A stretch of DNA of 64,000 bases from Bosea sp. PAMC 26642 (GTDB lineage Bacteria > Pseudomonadota > Alphaproteobacteria > Rhizobiales > Beijerinckiaceae): the NCBI RefSeq assembly GCF_001562255.1, contig NZ_CP014301.1, forward strand, positions 3,534,001 to 3,598,000, given 5' to 3'. Positions 25,901 to 34,952 of the stretch are shown here, piece after piece. The position numbers were made by a program, and so were the translations under genes. The first letter of the stretch is position 1; every line of letters starts with the position of its first letter. The notes under the pieces are model-generated. The model did not search any database. It was not told the DNA's origin and saw nothing but the letters and a program-made list of their open reading frames with translations.

Positions 25901-28900
25901 TCAGTACAGGCGCGAGACGCGGTCATGCTCGATCCTCCAGCTACCTTCCCAGTCTTCATCCGCCGCCGTGACGGTGATCTTCCATTGCGAAGGTCCGAGG
26001 CTTTCGCTGGCGATCGCGCAGATGCCGAAGCTGCCGAGCCCTTCGCGCGTCGCGTCCACCACCGCCTCCCCCTCCAGCACGATCAGCGGGTCCTCGCCGC
26101 CGAGCAGCGGGCGTAGCCGCGCCAGCGCCCTGCCCTGCGGATCGAGCCCCGGCACCGTCCGGACGAACTGGAAGCGCCGGCCGAGATCGGTGCGTGCGCC
26201 GAGGCTGGGCGCCGTCTCGTCATGCTCTGCATGAACCCTGTCGCCCGAGCCGATGTCGTAGCCGAGATAGTGAATACGCTCGGCGGCGAATTCAGTGCGC
26301 AGCCCGGCCGCGCCGAGATCGCGCATCCTGACCGCCATCGCGGCGATGCCGAGCGGATTGCGATATGTCACGGCGCCGGGTCTTTCGCCCTCCATGCCGA
26401 TCATCGCCGCGCCGGCGATCACCGCCTTCTTCATCGCCGCCGGGCCGAAGGGCCGCGCGAACGGGAAGGCGCTGTGGCTCGCCGTCGCCTCGCTCGCGAT
26501 CGCCTCGAACAGAGGCGGCCACAGCGCCGCGCGCCCGCTCGGCACGACGATGAGTTGCGGACGCTTCACCGGATTGGGCGCCGCGGCACGCGCCATGCGC
26601 GGCAGCAGCCCACCCAGAACGGCCGCGATCTCGCAGAGCCTTGTCGAGGCCTCGCCGGCCCCGGTCTCGATCGCCTGCCGCGTCAGCCGCAGCACCAGCC
26701 GGCGCGTGCCCGCCGCATCCGGGCCGTCCAGCGCCAGCCTCACGCCCGCACTCTCGAGCTCGGCCGCGTAGGGCGAGATTGCGAGAATCGGCTGTCCCTG
26801 CGCGACGAACAAACCCCTCGCCTCGCCATCCTCGCGCAGTTCCGCGAGCACCAGATCGAAGCTCTCGCCATCGCCCCAGCGATAGGGCTCGCCCGCCGCC
26901 TCGGCCTTCGCGAGCATGCGGGCGGAGAGCGAGGCCTTGGCCGCCTGCACCGAGCGGCGCAGGAAGATCTGCGCGCCCACCGCCGCGCCGTCCTGCAGGC
27001 TGCGGGCGCGAATCAGCGAGGTCTCCAGAAAGCTCGGCTGCCAATGCGCCTCCTGCCCGGTCATCGCCTTGTCGATCAGGGTCGCCGCGACCTCGCTCAG
27101 CGCCGCATCGATCTGGTCGCCGCCGGCTGGCAGGCCGAAGGTCGCCAGCGTCGTCGCCGTGACGCGCTCGCCCTCGCGCCGCAACCGGGCCAGCGCCACG
27201 TCGCTGCCGCCGCCGATGTCGAGCGTCACCAAGAGGGCCTCGCCATGGTCGGGCACGGCCTGCCGCGTCTCCGGCAGGCTGGCGACATAGCGCGTCGCAG
27301 CCACCGCCTCCGGCACCGTGACGACGACATCGTCGAAACCGCTCGCGCCGGGAAACAGCCGTTCCAGCTTCTGCGAGAACAGCGCCAGCGCCGCGCCATA
27401 TCTCACCGCGACCTCCTCGCCGATGCCGCTCGGCCGGCCGATCAGGATGCGCGGCACCACCGGCGCGGGCGCAGGATCGTCGAGGCGCAGGCGATCCTCA
27501 CCAAGACGCAGGACATAGAGATCGACCAGTTCGTCCAGCACGTCGGCGAAGAGCGGCGCGACCTCGACCGTATTCGTGGCGACGACGCGCCCGCTCCCGG
27601 CGTCTAACCGATGCACGGCATCCGTGAGCGCCAGCGAGGTCTCGCCCGAGACCAGCGCGCGCTTCAAGCCGTCCACCCGGCGCGAGCCGCTGGCGAAGGC
27701 CTGCGACGGCGGCGCCGGAACCGACACGTCGTAGCGCCGGCCGAAGGCCTGCATCCGGCGAGCGGCGGCGGCGCGATCGGAACCGATCAGCCCGAGATCG
27801 GGCAGCGTATCGGGGGCATGATCGGCCCGCAGATGATTGGCCGAATCGAGTCCGACCGGACTGGGGATCAGCGCCGAGGCGCCCGATTCGAGCGTACCCG
27901 CCTCGTCATGCTCGGGATCGACATGGCTCGCCAGCCAGGCGCCCAGCGCAAGCTGCCTGATCTCGATCGGGCGGCTCGCCGGGCGCGGCGGCCCTGACCA
28001 GATCGAGGTCGCCGACGATCCGAGATCGATGCAGATTGGCAGGCGATGCACGCGCCGCGCATAGGACAACGCCAGCTCCGCCACGGCGAAGGCGCGCCCG
28101 GCATCGTCGCCTGCCTTGAATGACACCTCGACCCGGACAGGCAGGCCGAGCCGGTCGACGCCACCGCCCCGGACAAGATCCGACAGGGCCCGGCTCAGCG
28201 CCGTCATCGGCACGGTAGCACTGCCATGCCGGCCGAAATCGCCCGCCCTGACGATCTCCAGCGCCAGCGGCACGGGCGGCTCGGCGATCGTCAGGTCCCC
28301 CGCCCGGCTGACGATCTCGACGGTCAGCGGCGCCGTCCGCGTCAAAGGCCAGCGCCGCACCGAAATCGCGATGGCGCCGCAGCGCACGATGCCGCTTTCG
28401 TCGTCAGGATCGACCTCCGCCGAAAGCCCCGAGGCCAGATCGAACCGTGCCGTCTCGCCGCCGAGCGGACAGGTCAGATCCTGCCCGGCGATCCCGAGCG
28501 CGACATCGCCCTCGTTATGGCTGCGGATCGGGACCGAGCGCGCCTCCAGTGGGCTGCGCCAGGGCTTAGCTGCACCAGCCGGATTGGGCTCGGCGCCGTC
28601 CTGCGCGAACCATCCGCTCAGCCTTGCGCTCAGCCGCAGCTGGAGCGCGGCGTTGCGGTCGGCCTGCGCCGTCTCGTCGACGAAATCCAGCACGGCGTCG
28701 CGATTGACCATCACGTCGAGCCGAACCGTCTCGCCCGCCAGCGCCGCCGCATCCGCGAGCCAGAGCAGATGCCGGCAGCCGCCCGACCCCGTATCCGGAT
28801 AGCGCCGCAGCGACACCGACGGATCGGCCGGCGCCGCGATGCCGAGCGACAGCGCCCTGGCATCGAGACGGGCGCAGCCGAGTTCGATCGTCAGCCCGCG

Positions 28901-29440
28901 CCGCGCCTCCAGCACGATATCGGACGGGATGGTCACGGCGAGCTGGCCGAGGCTCATGAGCTTTCCGCTCGAAACCGAATCGAGATCGATCTCGCCCGCC
29001 TCGATCCGCCATTCCGGGGCCGAGGCGGCGGCGATAACCGTGACCCGGATGATGCGTTTGGGCGACGCCCGCGCGCCCTGCGGCGTCTGCACGATCGTCG
29101 TGAAGGCGATCTCGACGGCGGCGTCGCCATCGCTCGGGCCCTGCGCCCGGAACGCCGCCACGGCCCGCATCACCGCGTCCTGCGCGATGGCCAGCACCAG
29201 CCGGTCGCCGGCCTTGGCCGGCAGGGCCTCGACGAGCGCCTTGTCCTGCCGCCACCCGATATCGGTTCCGGCAGCGAGGCCCGCCGCATGGGCGACGAAG
29301 GAGACCGTGGCCGAGCGCGCCATGTCGTCGGGCACATCGAAGGCCAGGATATCGATCAGGGCGTCGGCCCTGTCGAGCGCGACCGTCGCGACGAAGCGCG
29401 GCAGGCGCGTATCGAGATTATAGCAGGCGACCGGGCTCAT
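25901..29440 (-). CDS. Large actin/Hsp70-fold ATPase with a beta-rich N-terminal half (SrfB-like?)
   Basis: This 1179-aa protein starts at ATG 29440 (MSPVACYNLDTRLPRF); the frame stays open upstream, but that part has no natural protein composition and lies over the preceding gene. Residues 1-465 are beta-rich and unrecognised. From residue 468 it has the signatures of the actin/Hsp70/sugar-kinase fold: phosphate-1 ICIDLGSSATSIW (Asp472), phosphate-2 LLVTLDIGGGSDVALARL (Asp741) and an adenosine motif LIVVPSGRAALWPP near residue 960. The protein should therefore bind and probably hydrolyse ATP. The size and arrangement recall Salmonella SrfB, a virulence-associated protein of the same clan, but I cannot verify the relation. 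It begins 14 bases after the 838-aa protein gene and lies upstream of the coupled trio, so all five genes may be one operon. Confidence 0.82.
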   Translation of the reverse strand: MSPVACYNLDTRLPRFVATVALDRADALIDILAFDVPDDMARSATVSFVAHAAGLAAGTDIGWRQDKALVEALPAKAGDRLVLAIAQDAVMRAVAAFRAQGPSDGDAAVEIAFTTIVQTPQGARASPKRIIRVTVIAAASAPEWRIEAGEIDLDSVSSGKLMSLGQLAVTIPSDIVLEARRGLTIELGCARLDARALSLGIAAPADPSVSLRRYPDTGSGGCRHLLWLADAAALAGETVRLDVMVNRDAVLDFVDETAQADRNAALQLRLSARLSGWFAQDGAEPNPAGAAKPWRSPLEARSVPIRSHNEGDVALGIAGQDLTCPLGGETARFDLASGLSAEVDPDDESGIVRCGAIAISVRRWPLTRTAPLTVEIVSRAGDLTIAEPPVPLALEIVRAGDFGRHGSATVPMTALSRALSDLVRGGGVDRLGLPVRVEVSFKAGDDAGRAFAVAELALSYARRVHRLPICIDLGSSATSIWSGPPRPASRPIEIRQLALGAWLASHVDPEHDEAGTLESGASALIPSPVGLDSANHLRADHAPDTLPDLGLIGSDRAAAARRMQAFGRRYDVSVPAPPSQAFASGSRRVDGLKRALVSGETSLALTDAVHRLDAGSGRVVATNTVEVAPLFADVLDELVDLYVLRLGEDRLRLDDPAPAPVVPRILIGRPSGIGEEVAVRYGAALALFSQKLERLFPGASGFDDVVVTVPEAVAATRYVASLPETRQAVPDHGEALLVTLDIGGGSDVALARLRREGERVTATTLATFGLPAGGDQIDAALSEVAATLIDKAMTGQEAHWQPSFLETSLIRARSLQDGAAVGAQIFLRRSVQAAKASLSARMLAKAEAAGEPYRWGDGESFDLVLAELREDGEARGLFVAQGQPILAISPYAAELESAGVRLALDGPDAAGTRRLVLRLTRQAIETGAGEASTRLCEIAAVLGGLLPRMARAAAPNPVKRPQLIVVPSGRAALWPPLFEAIASEATASHSAFPFARPFGPAAMKKAVIAGAAMIGMEGERPGAVTYRNPLGIAAMAVRMRDLGAAGLRTEFAAERIHYLGYDIGSGDRVHAEHDETAPSLGARTDLGRRFQFVRTVPGLDPQGRALARLRPLLGGEDPLIVLEGEAVVDATREGLGSFGICAIASESLGPSQWKITVTAADEDWEGSWRIEHDRVSRLY

Positions 29441-29454
29441 CGTCCGTCTTTCGC

Positions 29455-31971
29455 TCAAGCGGACGAGGCCGGCCGGGCCACGGCGTCTGCCGTTCCCCAG
29501 TCGTGATCGCGGCCGGAGACAAGCCCGGCGGCGGCGAGGTAGCGCCCCAGCGTCTCGCCGGTACCGGCGCGAAGCCGCCGATAGGCCGCGCCGAACCCCG
29601 CATCGGCATGGTCGGCCAATGCCGCCTGGGCGAACGGGACGGAAGCGAAAACATCGTCGGCCTCGCCCATCGCACGATGCAGCAGGACGAGCCGGCCGTA
29701 ACCCGCGAGAGCGGCCCGCAGCAAGACGGCCTGCGGTGAAGCCCTGTCTTCGGCGCCCGACAGAGCCTCGATCTCCGCATCGAGCCGGGCCAACGCGGGC
29801 GCAAGCGTCTCGATCCGGAGCAGCGTGGCGGCAAGGCCCGCAGTGCTGGCCGCGAACCGCGCCGCACCCGCAAGGGCGTCTCCGCTGCGGCTGGCACGCA
29901 TTGCCAGCCCGACGCAGCCGGCCTGCGCCTCCCAGCGCTCCAGAAGTACGATCGCGGCAGCCGCGCGGGCGGCGTCCCGCCGCAAACCGGCAAAATGCGC
30001 GTGCAGCAGCAGAATTTCGACAGGGCTCAGATCCGCCAGCCGCGCGCCCAACTCCTCGACGAGTTTCTCGGGAGCGCCGGCCTCTCTTGCCTCGCTTTGC
30101 AATTCGCTGCGCATCCGGCCCAGCACATCCAGCGCCGGAGCCTGCGGCGTCTGGCGCGCCTCCCGACGCAGATCGGCCAGAAGCGCCTCGAGCTTCGAGA
30201 CCGGCCGCGCCACCATCCGGCCGCGCACCGCCTCCAGGGCCAGCCCTGTCTCGGCCGCCTCGCCGGCATCGACCCAGCCTTGATGCACGCAGGCCGCCAT
30301 CTCGTGCAGCAGCCGCGCAGCCTTGCGATCCTGCCCGGCCAGCGCCATCGCCCCCCGGCTGAGAAGCTGCGGCAGCGCTGGGTCGTCGTACCAGGCGAGC
30401 AGGGATTCCAGTTCGGCCGCCCGGCCTTCCGCCGGCAAAGGCAGCAGCAGGCGCGCCTTGCACGCCCGCGCCGCAAGGCGCGGCGCGGATAGCGCCCAAA
30501 GCAGCGTTGCGATCTGCTCGGCGAGGTTTCGCTCGACCAGTTCCTCGATCCGCGAGGGATCGATGCCGGACGTCTCGACAAGCCCGGCGAGCAGGCCGCC
30601 CGCGCGCGCCTGCCGTCGCAGCGAGGCATCGAGACCGGCCAGCTTCCCGCCACGCGGCTCAGCGGCGATGGCACCGGACCAACCCGCGACCATCTCGGTC
30701 AGCCTCGTCGCCTCGCTCGCCGGGACCGCCGTCTCCAGCAAGCGGGTCGCGAGCCGGCTCGCGGCCAGCGCAGCGTCGTCCAGCGGCGCGGCCAAGCGGC
30801 TCGCGCCGCCCGCCACCAAAGCGCCGGAACTGCGCGCGCCCGTCGTCAGCCCGGTCGAGGCCGAAGGCGCATAGGCCTCGCGCAGCGACATCGCATGGAG
30901 CCGCCCGGCTTCGGCACGCACCATGATGGGCGCCCCCGAAATCGACTCACCGTCGTCGCTCCAGAGAAGATTCAGGCGCGGTTGCGCCAGCAGCAGCACC
31001 TCGTCGCCCTCGCGCCAATCCGGGATCGCAATCCGCGTCTCGCCCGACTTCGCGCGCAAAAGGCGGAAGCCGCGCCGGAACGCGGCCACTTGCGAAACGC
31101 CGGATGCATCGAGAGCGTCCAACTCGGGCGCGACCGTCAGCCCGTCGATCTCAGCCTCAACCGCCAGCCGCAGCTCGGGATCGAGCGCAGCCAGATCTGC
31201 CCGCGCCTGCCGCATCGCGACCGCGAGATGCGCCACGAGGACGCCGCTCGCGAGATCGGACACCGACGCATCCTCGCCCCCGAAATCGAGCACGAGCCCG
31301 TCGCCGCCCGGTCCGATCGCTCCCGTTACGCGGATTCGCCCCGAGCGGTCGTCGTCGGGATGCAGGAACGGTCCGGCCAGGATTCGATAGGAGCCATCGC
31401 TCCCGGGATTCACCCGGTTCAGCCCGAGCGCCACGACGGTGTCCGACGGGGCGAATCCAGCCGAAACGCGCTCCGCCTTGAAGCCCGGCAACCCGGCGCC
31501 CTCGCCCGGCAAAGCATGGAGGTGCAGCAGCGCCAGCCCGTCCTGGGCGGCCTCGGCCCGGTCGAGCGTCAGCCGCTCGTCGAGTTGAACCGGGGTCGTA
31601 TCGAGCCCGCCGGCCGCGGTGACTGTTACCAGATGCACGGCGCGGCAACCTGCCGGCAGCACGCCGATCAGGGTATTGCGGCCATCATCGCCGGCATCGG
31701 CCGCCGCGATCAGCGCGACCTCGCCGCCCGGCGTCTCTGCGGCGAGGAAACGCATCGGTGCATTCCCGCCTTCGGGCCAGAGCGCAACGAGATGACGAAA
31801 GCCGTCCCAGATGATGGCGACCGGCGCCTCGGAAGGATGCACGGGAACTGGCTCCGAATAGGCGCGCGGCGAGACCGGATGACGGTTGACCTTGCGCGAT
31901 GGGCCGGCGTCTTGCAAGACGCCGGCAGAGCGTCGATGCTGATGCGCGGCAACGGGATGAAGATCGGACAT
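29455..31971 (-). CDS. Unrecognised two-part protein upstream of the actin/Hsp70-like gene
   Basis: About 838 aa from ATG 31971 (MSDLHPVAAHQHRRS). The frame is open to 32505, but that extension runs antisense to another likely gene and looks non-coding. Residues 1-380 are beta-rich (EAPVAIIWDGFRHLVALWPE, GGEVALIAAADAGDDGRNTL), and residues 380-838 are Ala/Leu/Arg-rich long helices (EAEEL-type patterns such as SPVEILLLHAHFAGLRRDAA), perhaps a helical repeat. No P-loop, signal peptide or membrane segment is seen. It ends 14 bases before the actin/Hsp70-like gene, so the two are almost certainly co-expressed. Its ATG overlaps the ATG of the divergent 200-aa gene in a CATG. The true start may therefore be further in, for example the GTG in VHPSEAPVAIIWDG. 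Confidence 0.7.
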   Translation of the reverse strand: MSDLHPVAAHQHRRSAGVLQDAGPSRKVNRHPVSPRAYSEPVPVHPSEAPVAIIWDGFRHLVALWPEGGNAPMRFLAAETPGGEVALIAAADAGDDGRNTLIGVLPAGCRAVHLVTVTAAGGLDTTPVQLDERLTLDRAEAAQDGLALLHLHALPGEGAGLPGFKAERVSAGFAPSDTVVALGLNRVNPGSDGSYRILAGPFLHPDDDRSGRIRVTGAIGPGGDGLVLDFGGEDASVSDLASGVLVAHLAVAMRQARADLAALDPELRLAVEAEIDGLTVAPELDALDASGVSQVAAFRRGFRLLRAKSGETRIAIPDWREGDEVLLLAQPRLNLLWSDDGESISGAPIMVRAEAGRLHAMSLREAYAPSASTGLTTGARSSGALVAGGASRLAAPLDDAALAASRLATRLLETAVPASEATRLTEMVAGWSGAIAAEPRGGKLAGLDASLRRQARAGGLLAGLVETSGIDPSRIEELVERNLAEQIATLLWALSAPRLAARACKARLLLPLPAEGRAAELESLLAWYDDPALPQLLSRGAMALAGQDRKAARLLHEMAACVHQGWVDAGEAAETGLALEAVRGRMVARPVSKLEALLADLRREARQTPQAPALDVLGRMRSELQSEAREAGAPEKLVEELGARLADLSPVEILLLHAHFAGLRRDAARAAAAIVLLERWEAQAGCVGLAMRASRSGDALAGAARFAASTAGLAATLLRIETLAPALARLDAEIEALSGAEDRASPQAVLLRAALAGYGRLVLLHRAMGEADDVFASVPFAQAALADHADAGFGAAYRRLRAGTGETLGRYLAAAGLVSGRDHDWGTADAVARPASSA

Positions 31972-32572
31972 GGCGGGCGAGAAGATCTGTTTTGCCGCCC
32001 TGCCGGGTGCCCTACCTTCGATCTGGCCGGCGACCTCCCGCCAGGACGCCGTTTCGGCTCCGTCCGACGATAGCGTGACGCGGAAAATCCGGCTGCGGGG
32101 CCTAGATGCACAACCCGAGAGCGCAGAGTTGGACGCTGCCTTCCTGGCGCCGCGCGTGCTGCCGCGGCTCGCGCGCCAATCCGGTCCGGCTTCATCGGCC
32201 CAGACCGCATATGCCGGAGCGGAAAGCCTGATCATTCTCCTGCCGATGGGTCGCTTCGACGACGGCGTCTGGGCCCCGATCATCGAAAGGCTGCTGGCGG
32301 GCGCCGGCGCCATGCGGCGCGAGACGATCCTGGCTTGGGCCGGCATCGAGCCGTTCCTGGCGCCATTCGGCCGGCGCGCCTCCGAGGTCTGGAGCGATCC
32401 GCGCATCGTGCCGGGGCTTCTGACGGTATTCGAGCGGTCGGCCCGCTCGCTCGCCACGATCATGCGCGATCTGCCTTCGATCGACGGCGCTCCGGCCGTC
32501 CGCAAGGGATTGATCAGGGTGGAGATGGGCGAGGCCGGAGCCCCCGACAGGATCGCTCTGGCCTTGGCCTGA
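31970..32572 (+). CDS. Unrecognised 200-aa protein, divergent within the locus
   Basis: The 200-residue frame has natural composition: a short strand region at the start (MAGEKICFAALPGALPSIWP), then mainly helices such as GVWAPIIERLLAGAGAMRRE and LTVFERSARSLATIMRDLPS. No signal peptide or membrane helix is visible and no family is recognised. The ATG overlaps that of the opposite gene (CATG at 31969-31972), an arrangement that leaves no room for separate promoters, so one of the two starts may be wrong. It ends at the very base before the stop of the convergent secreted-protein gene. It is small, like an accessory subunit of the locus. Confidence 0.6.
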   Translation: MAGEKICFAALPGALPSIWPATSRQDAVSAPSDDSVTRKIRLRGLDAQPESAELDAAFLAPRVLPRLARQSGPASSAQTAYAGAESLIILLPMGRFDDGVWAPIIERLLAGAGAMRRETILAWAGIEPFLAPFGRRASEVWSDPRIVPGLLTVFERSARSLATIMRDLPSIDGAPAVRKGLIRVEMGEAGAPDRIALALA

Positions 32573-34411
32573 CTAACGCCAGACCAGATCGTTGGCGAGA
32601 TCGCGGCGGCCGCAGGCCAGCGACAGCGCGTTCACGGCGCTGCGATAGCCCTGCAGCGAGTAGACCACGCGCGAGGGGCGGCCGTCCTGCGTCGTGCCCC
32701 GCAACTCCAGCGTCGAGCCGTTGTTGTAGCCGCGGATCGCCTCCCGGTTCAGAACTGGCTCGCCCTTGGCGTTGAGCACCATCGGCTGGATGAAGTTGCC
32801 GTCTTCAGGCGAACTGACGTTGATCTGCCGCATCTGGCCGGCGTCATCCACCGTCGCATAGATCGGGCTGTCCTCGGCGTAGTTGCGCTTGTCGTCGAGC
32901 AGATGGTTGATCTCGCCGCGATGGTCTTCACGCGCCGACAGCCAGATCACCGGCAGCTGCTCGCGCCAGCCGCGCGGCGTGATCTCCACAGCCGGCGTAT
33001 AGGCGTAGCAGGTGCGCTGGCCCGAAGCGTCCTGGATATAGCCGGCATACCAGTCCTGGAACCGGCTGAGCAGGCGGCCCGGCGCCTCCGGCTCGAGCAG
33101 CGTCGAGGTGTCGACGGCGCGCGCGCGCAGCAGGTAGTCGTGGCGCGCCGGACCGGGGCTTGCGACCTTGATCGTGTACTGGCCGGGCGCGAGCTTGTAG
33201 CGGCGCAGATTGGGCCGGGCCGGATTGGCGATATGGATCGTCTGCAGCGGCCTGTTGCCCGGCCCCAAAACGTCGATCGGCAGGACGCGACCCGGCCCCC
33301 GGATCTTGTCCATCGGAAGATCGACCTCGACATAGGATTCGCGCGCGACCGAGAAGGCATATTGATGGTTGAGGCGCCGGCCGTCGATCTGGTCCTCGAT
33401 CCGCAGCGGCACCGCCCCGAGTCGCGGAATGGACGCGATCGCCCCGGTACGCCCTGCCGTCGAGGGGCCGAGCGCCGCCCATTGCAGGGCCGGCATCTCG
33501 TCGGCGAGCACCAGTCCGTCGCTGAAGATCGGCGTGTCGTCCTTGCGGCTGACCTCGATCGAGATGTGGTAGCCGTTGCGGCGCTGCTCGACCACGACAT
33601 CGGCGTCCCAGCGCTTGTCGCTCTCGAACGAGGCCCGATCCGGGCTGACCACGGAGAGCTTCGTCGGGTTGCCGATCGATATCTCGCTCGCCGTCGCCGA
33701 GGCGCGGCTGACCGCCTTGCTCATCATCCGGGTGAAATGGTCGGGCAGGTGCCGGTCGAGCTCGATGCCCGTCGGAGTCCGCGCCTTCACCACGAGTTCG
33801 TTGGGACCGCGCGATTTCGTCCAGACGTCGCTGGCGACCTTGCCGAAGATGTTTTCGGCGGGAATGTAGATTTCGCCGGCCAGATGCGAGGGCACCACGA
33901 AGGGGCCGACATTCAGGTAGCATTCGGTTCCCAGACGGCCGATCGCCTTCAGGGAGAAGTTGGTATTGGCTCCGACCTTCTGCCCGGAGCCCTGGATCAG
34001 GATCTCGACCCGGTTCAGCATCGCCTCGGCCGCACCCGCATTGGGCGAGGACAGAAGCCCGACGCTCTGGACCTCGAGCACCGCGCCGATATCGCTGAAC
34101 GGCGCCATTTCGAGATCGGGCAGCCGCGAGAACGCGGCATGCACCGCACCCATCAGATGGTTGCCCTGGTCCTGCGTGAAGGCTTGGACGGTCGTCGGCA
34201 GAGAGGCCGTGCCGACGACGACCTTGCGGTCGCCAGGCACGCATTTCTCCCGCACCAGCCGCCACAATTCACGGGAAGCCGAGTTGATCGGATCCTGCGG
34301 CACGAAGCCCGGGAAGACGACGGTCGTCTGGGCAGCCGCCGGCACGGCTGCGAGCATGGCCGCGGCTGCGAAGGTGGAGATCAGGAACCTGGTCGAGTCA
34401 CTGGGTTTCAT
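32573..34411 (-). CDS. Large secreted protein of the cell-wall-like locus
   Basis: This 612-aa protein has a Sec signal peptide (STRFLISTFAAAAMLAAVPA, cleavage after AAAQ). The mature N-terminus (about 28-215) has the alternating pattern expected for a TolB/CsgG-like domain: RKVVVGTASLPTTVQAFTQD, HLMGAVHAAFSRLPDLEMAP, and an end with a GTECYLNVGPFVVP segment. A middle beta region (about 225-420) follows, with DVLGPGNRPLQTIHIANPAR and YKLAPGQYTIKVASPGPARH, like a small Ig-type or pre-peptidase domain. The C-terminal 150 residues, ending in GYRSAVNALSLACGRRDLAN, resemble the end of invasion-associated-locus-B-type domains. These are fold impressions, not database matches. It should work in the periplasm or outer membrane. 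It is downstream of the glycine-zipper lipoprotein gene, with a hairpin between them. Confidence 0.7.
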   Translation of the reverse strand: MKPSDSTRFLISTFAAAAMLAAVPAAAQTTVVFPGFVPQDPINSASRELWRLVREKCVPGDRKVVVGTASLPTTVQAFTQDQGNHLMGAVHAAFSRLPDLEMAPFSDIGAVLEVQSVGLLSSPNAGAAEAMLNRVEILIQGSGQKVGANTNFSLKAIGRLGTECYLNVGPFVVPSHLAGEIYIPAENIFGKVASDVWTKSRGPNELVVKARTPTGIELDRHLPDHFTRMMSKAVSRASATASEISIGNPTKLSVVSPDRASFESDKRWDADVVVEQRRNGYHISIEVSRKDDTPIFSDGLVLADEMPALQWAALGPSTAGRTGAIASIPRLGAVPLRIEDQIDGRRLNHQYAFSVARESYVEVDLPMDKIRGPGRVLPIDVLGPGNRPLQTIHIANPARPNLRRYKLAPGQYTIKVASPGPARHDYLLRARAVDTSTLLEPEAPGRLLSRFQDWYAGYIQDASGQRTCYAYTPAVEITPRGWREQLPVIWLSAREDHRGEINHLLDDKRNYAEDSPIYATVDDAGQMRQINVSSPEDGNFIQPMVLNAKGEPVLNREAIRGYNNGSTLELRGTTQDGRPSRVVYSLQGYRSAVNALSLACGRRDLANDLVWR

Positions 34412-34432
34412 GGTTTGTCCCCGTCACCTTCC

Positions 34433-34457
34433 GCGCCCCGCCGGGATGGCGGGGCGC
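34433..34457 (-). terminator. Perfect 10-base hairpin between the lipoprotein and secreted-protein genes
   Basis: GCGCCCCGCC, loop GGGAT, GGCGGGGCGC. No U-tract follows on the minus strand, so it may be a partial terminator or mRNA-stabilising hairpin that gives more lipoprotein than downstream product. Confidence 0.5.
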
Positions 34458-34484
34458 AATGCCGACGGCCTGTTGCAGTTTGGC

Positions 34485-34952
34485 TCAGATGCCGGTGTAT
34501 TCGGTCTTGCCCGAAGCGAGCTTGACCTCGGTCAGTTCGACCGTCTCCTTGCCGGCAGACTGGCCGTCGCGGGTCATCGAGCGCTCGACCACCTTCACGC
34601 GGGCGCCCGAGCTGTTGTTGTAGGTCCGCACCGTCCGGCTGCTGACCCGCACCCGCTGCCCGCTCGAGTTGCGGAAGCTCTGGGAGTTCGAGCCGAGCCG
34701 TGCGGCGATGAACGCCGATTCGCGAGCCCGCTCGCGCTCGATCGCATCGGCGATGACAAGGCCGGTGATGCCGCCGAGCGCCGCGCCGATCAGCGCACCA
34801 CGACCGCCGCCGACGGCGCCACCGATCAGCGCACCCGCGCCAGCGCCCAGCAGGCCACCCGAAGCGACCCGCTCCTGCGAACCCGTGCAACCGCCGACCA
34901 GCAGAGCACCCGCCACGGCCACGACACCGAGCTTCATTTTCGTAGACTGCAT
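34485..34952 (-). CDS. Glycine-zipper lipoprotein
   Basis: This 155-aa protein starts at ATG 34952 (AAGGGG 9 bases upstream), giving MQSTKMKLGVVAVAGALLVG followed by GCTGS. This is a type II signal peptide with lipobox VGGC, so the mature protein should be lipid-anchored at Cys22. Residues 30-70 are a glycine zipper (GGLLGAGAGALIGGAVGGGR and ALIGAALGGITGLVIADAIE) like those of outer-membrane YMGG/SlyB-type lipoproteins, which can insert in or bridge membranes. The C-terminus is a soluble beta-rich tail (VRVSSRTVRTYNNSSGARVK). It is likely first in the minus-strand operon with the large secreted protein. An in-frame ATG at 35012 would put 20 basic residues ahead of the signal and is rejected. 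Confidence 0.85.
   Translation of the reverse strand: MQSTKMKLGVVAVAGALLVGGCTGSQERVASGGLLGAGAGALIGGAVGGGRGALIGAALGGITGLVIADAIERERARESAFIAARLGSNSQSFRNSSGQRVRVSSRTVRTYNNSSGARVKVVERSMTRDGQSAGKETVELTEVKLASGKTEYTGI

Noticed and set aside
29441..30499. Upstream extension of the actin/Hsp70-like gene (open frame continues 353 codons)
   Set aside because: It lies in another phase of the 838-aa gene and is Gly/Arg/Ala low complexity; the ATG at 29440 follows the end of that gene.
31972..32505. Upstream extension of the 838-aa gene
   Set aside because: It is antisense to the 200-aa plus-strand gene and is rich in Arg/Ser/Pro without structure.
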